Part shown: positions 63,803 through 64,000 of the stretch, in pieces
Numbering within the stretch: position 1 is the stretch's first letter
Layout: every line of letters starts with the position of its first letter
Origin: Deltaproteobacteria bacterium
Lineage (GTDB): Bacteria; Myxococcota_A; UBA9160; UBA4427
Direction of reading: 5' to 3'
Assembly (NCBI GenBank): GCA_029261855.1
Contig: JAJDAN010000060.1
Location: 1 to 64,000 of the forward strand
DNA: 64,000 bases
Position numbers and translations under genes: made by a program
Notes under the pieces: generated by a model
What the model saw: only the letters and a program-made list of their open reading frames with translations
Databases searched by the model: none
What the model was told of the DNA's origin: nothing

Positions 63803-64000
63803 TCAGAACTCGTAGTAGATCTGCGTGCCCAGGTAGTGGGAATCGTCGGCAAGCTTGCCGCCGTTGCCCTTCGGGTACGCGTCCGCGAGGTCGTCACTGG
63901 CCTCGTACTTGTACTCGACCTTCCAGGTCAGGTTTTCGGTGAGTGCGTAGTCCAGCGTCGACGTCCAGGAGTACAGGTCCCCGTTGTCGTCGCTACCAAA
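63803..64000 (-). CDS. Outer-membrane beta-barrel protein, C-terminal end (partial)
   Basis: The last 65 residues of a protein that starts beyond the window. Alternating hydrophobic/polar strands (LYSWTSTLDYALTENLTWKV, EYKYEASDD) end in LGTQIYYEF stop, with the terminal Phe and aromatic pattern recognised by the BAM machinery. It resembles the end of a porin or DUF-type transport barrel; substrate cannot be told. TGA at 63803-63805. Confidence 0.75.
   Translation of the reverse strand, partial: FGSDDNGDLYSWTSTLDYALTENLTWKVEYKYEASDDLADAYPKGNGGKLADDSHYLGTQIYYEF

Overview
The window (about two-thirds G+C by eye) reads as the chromosome of a Gram-negative bacterium. It has lpxC, several lipoproteins, a beta-barrel outer-membrane protein ending in Phe and a multihaem c-type cytochrome. 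The mix of very large TPR proteins, a eukaryotic-like Ser/Thr kinase, an F420-type oxidoreductase and a thiolase/DUF35 pair fits a deltaproteobacterial-type lineage (Myxococcota/Desulfobacterota in the broad sense). That placement is inference; nothing here fixes the taxon. GTG and TTG starts and 4-base stop/start overlaps are very common.

Layout. 1-724: 3' end of a 23S rRNA gene, 5S rRNA and two hairpins, the end of an rRNA operon. 767-2063: a DUF4136 lipoprotein and a YkvA-type protein. 2085-5241: bioF-bioD-bioA, the biotin pathway without bioB, followed by a large lipoprotein. 7300-19441: a surface-carbohydrate island with a NeuB-type synthase fused to a cupin, a CMP-sugar synthetase, a Gfo/Idh/MocA oxidoreductase, two paralogous sulfotransferases, a PhyH-like oxygenase, a HAD phosphatase, a GT-B-like surface-carbohydrate protein, and a divergent three-part protein (glycosyltransferase, methyltransferase-like, ELM1/DUF1022). 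Together these suggest synthesis and sulfation of a nonulosonic-acid-type surface glycan.

19428-34972: metabolic and envelope genes on both strands. These are an F420-type oxidoreductase coupled to a sugar dehydrogenase-cytochrome; a stray rplX-rpmG pair; a ferredoxin; aroE; purE; a parvulin lipoprotein; a uracil-DNA glycosylase; an enoyl-CoA hydratase; a cytochrome with two thioredoxin folds and eight haem sites; a thiolase with its DUF35 partner; and a lidless Hsp70 with a DnaJ-domain protein. 35218-38203: yebC-ruvC-ruvA-ruvB, closed by a small inverted-repeat element whose end supplies the ruvB stop codon. 38531-50449: a membrane TPR-kinase, lpxC, a PilZ protein convergent with lpxC, and a 2,657-residue TPR protein.

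50644-63698: a housekeeping run: pyrK-pyrD, then rimP-nusA-infB-DUF503-rbfA-truB-rpsO-pnp-dut-cdsA and a GNAT acetyltransferase. The DUF503 gene seems to start at CTG, and the 3' end of rpsO is followed by a diverged copy of its last eight codons. The window ends inside an outer-membrane protein gene on the minus strand.

No CRISPR array, complete IS element, prophage or tRNA gene was seen. The most distinctive content is the sulfated-glycan island with its unusual fusions and the cluster of atypical architectures (thioredoxin-octahaem cytochrome, lidless Hsp70, TPR-kinase, giant TPR protein).
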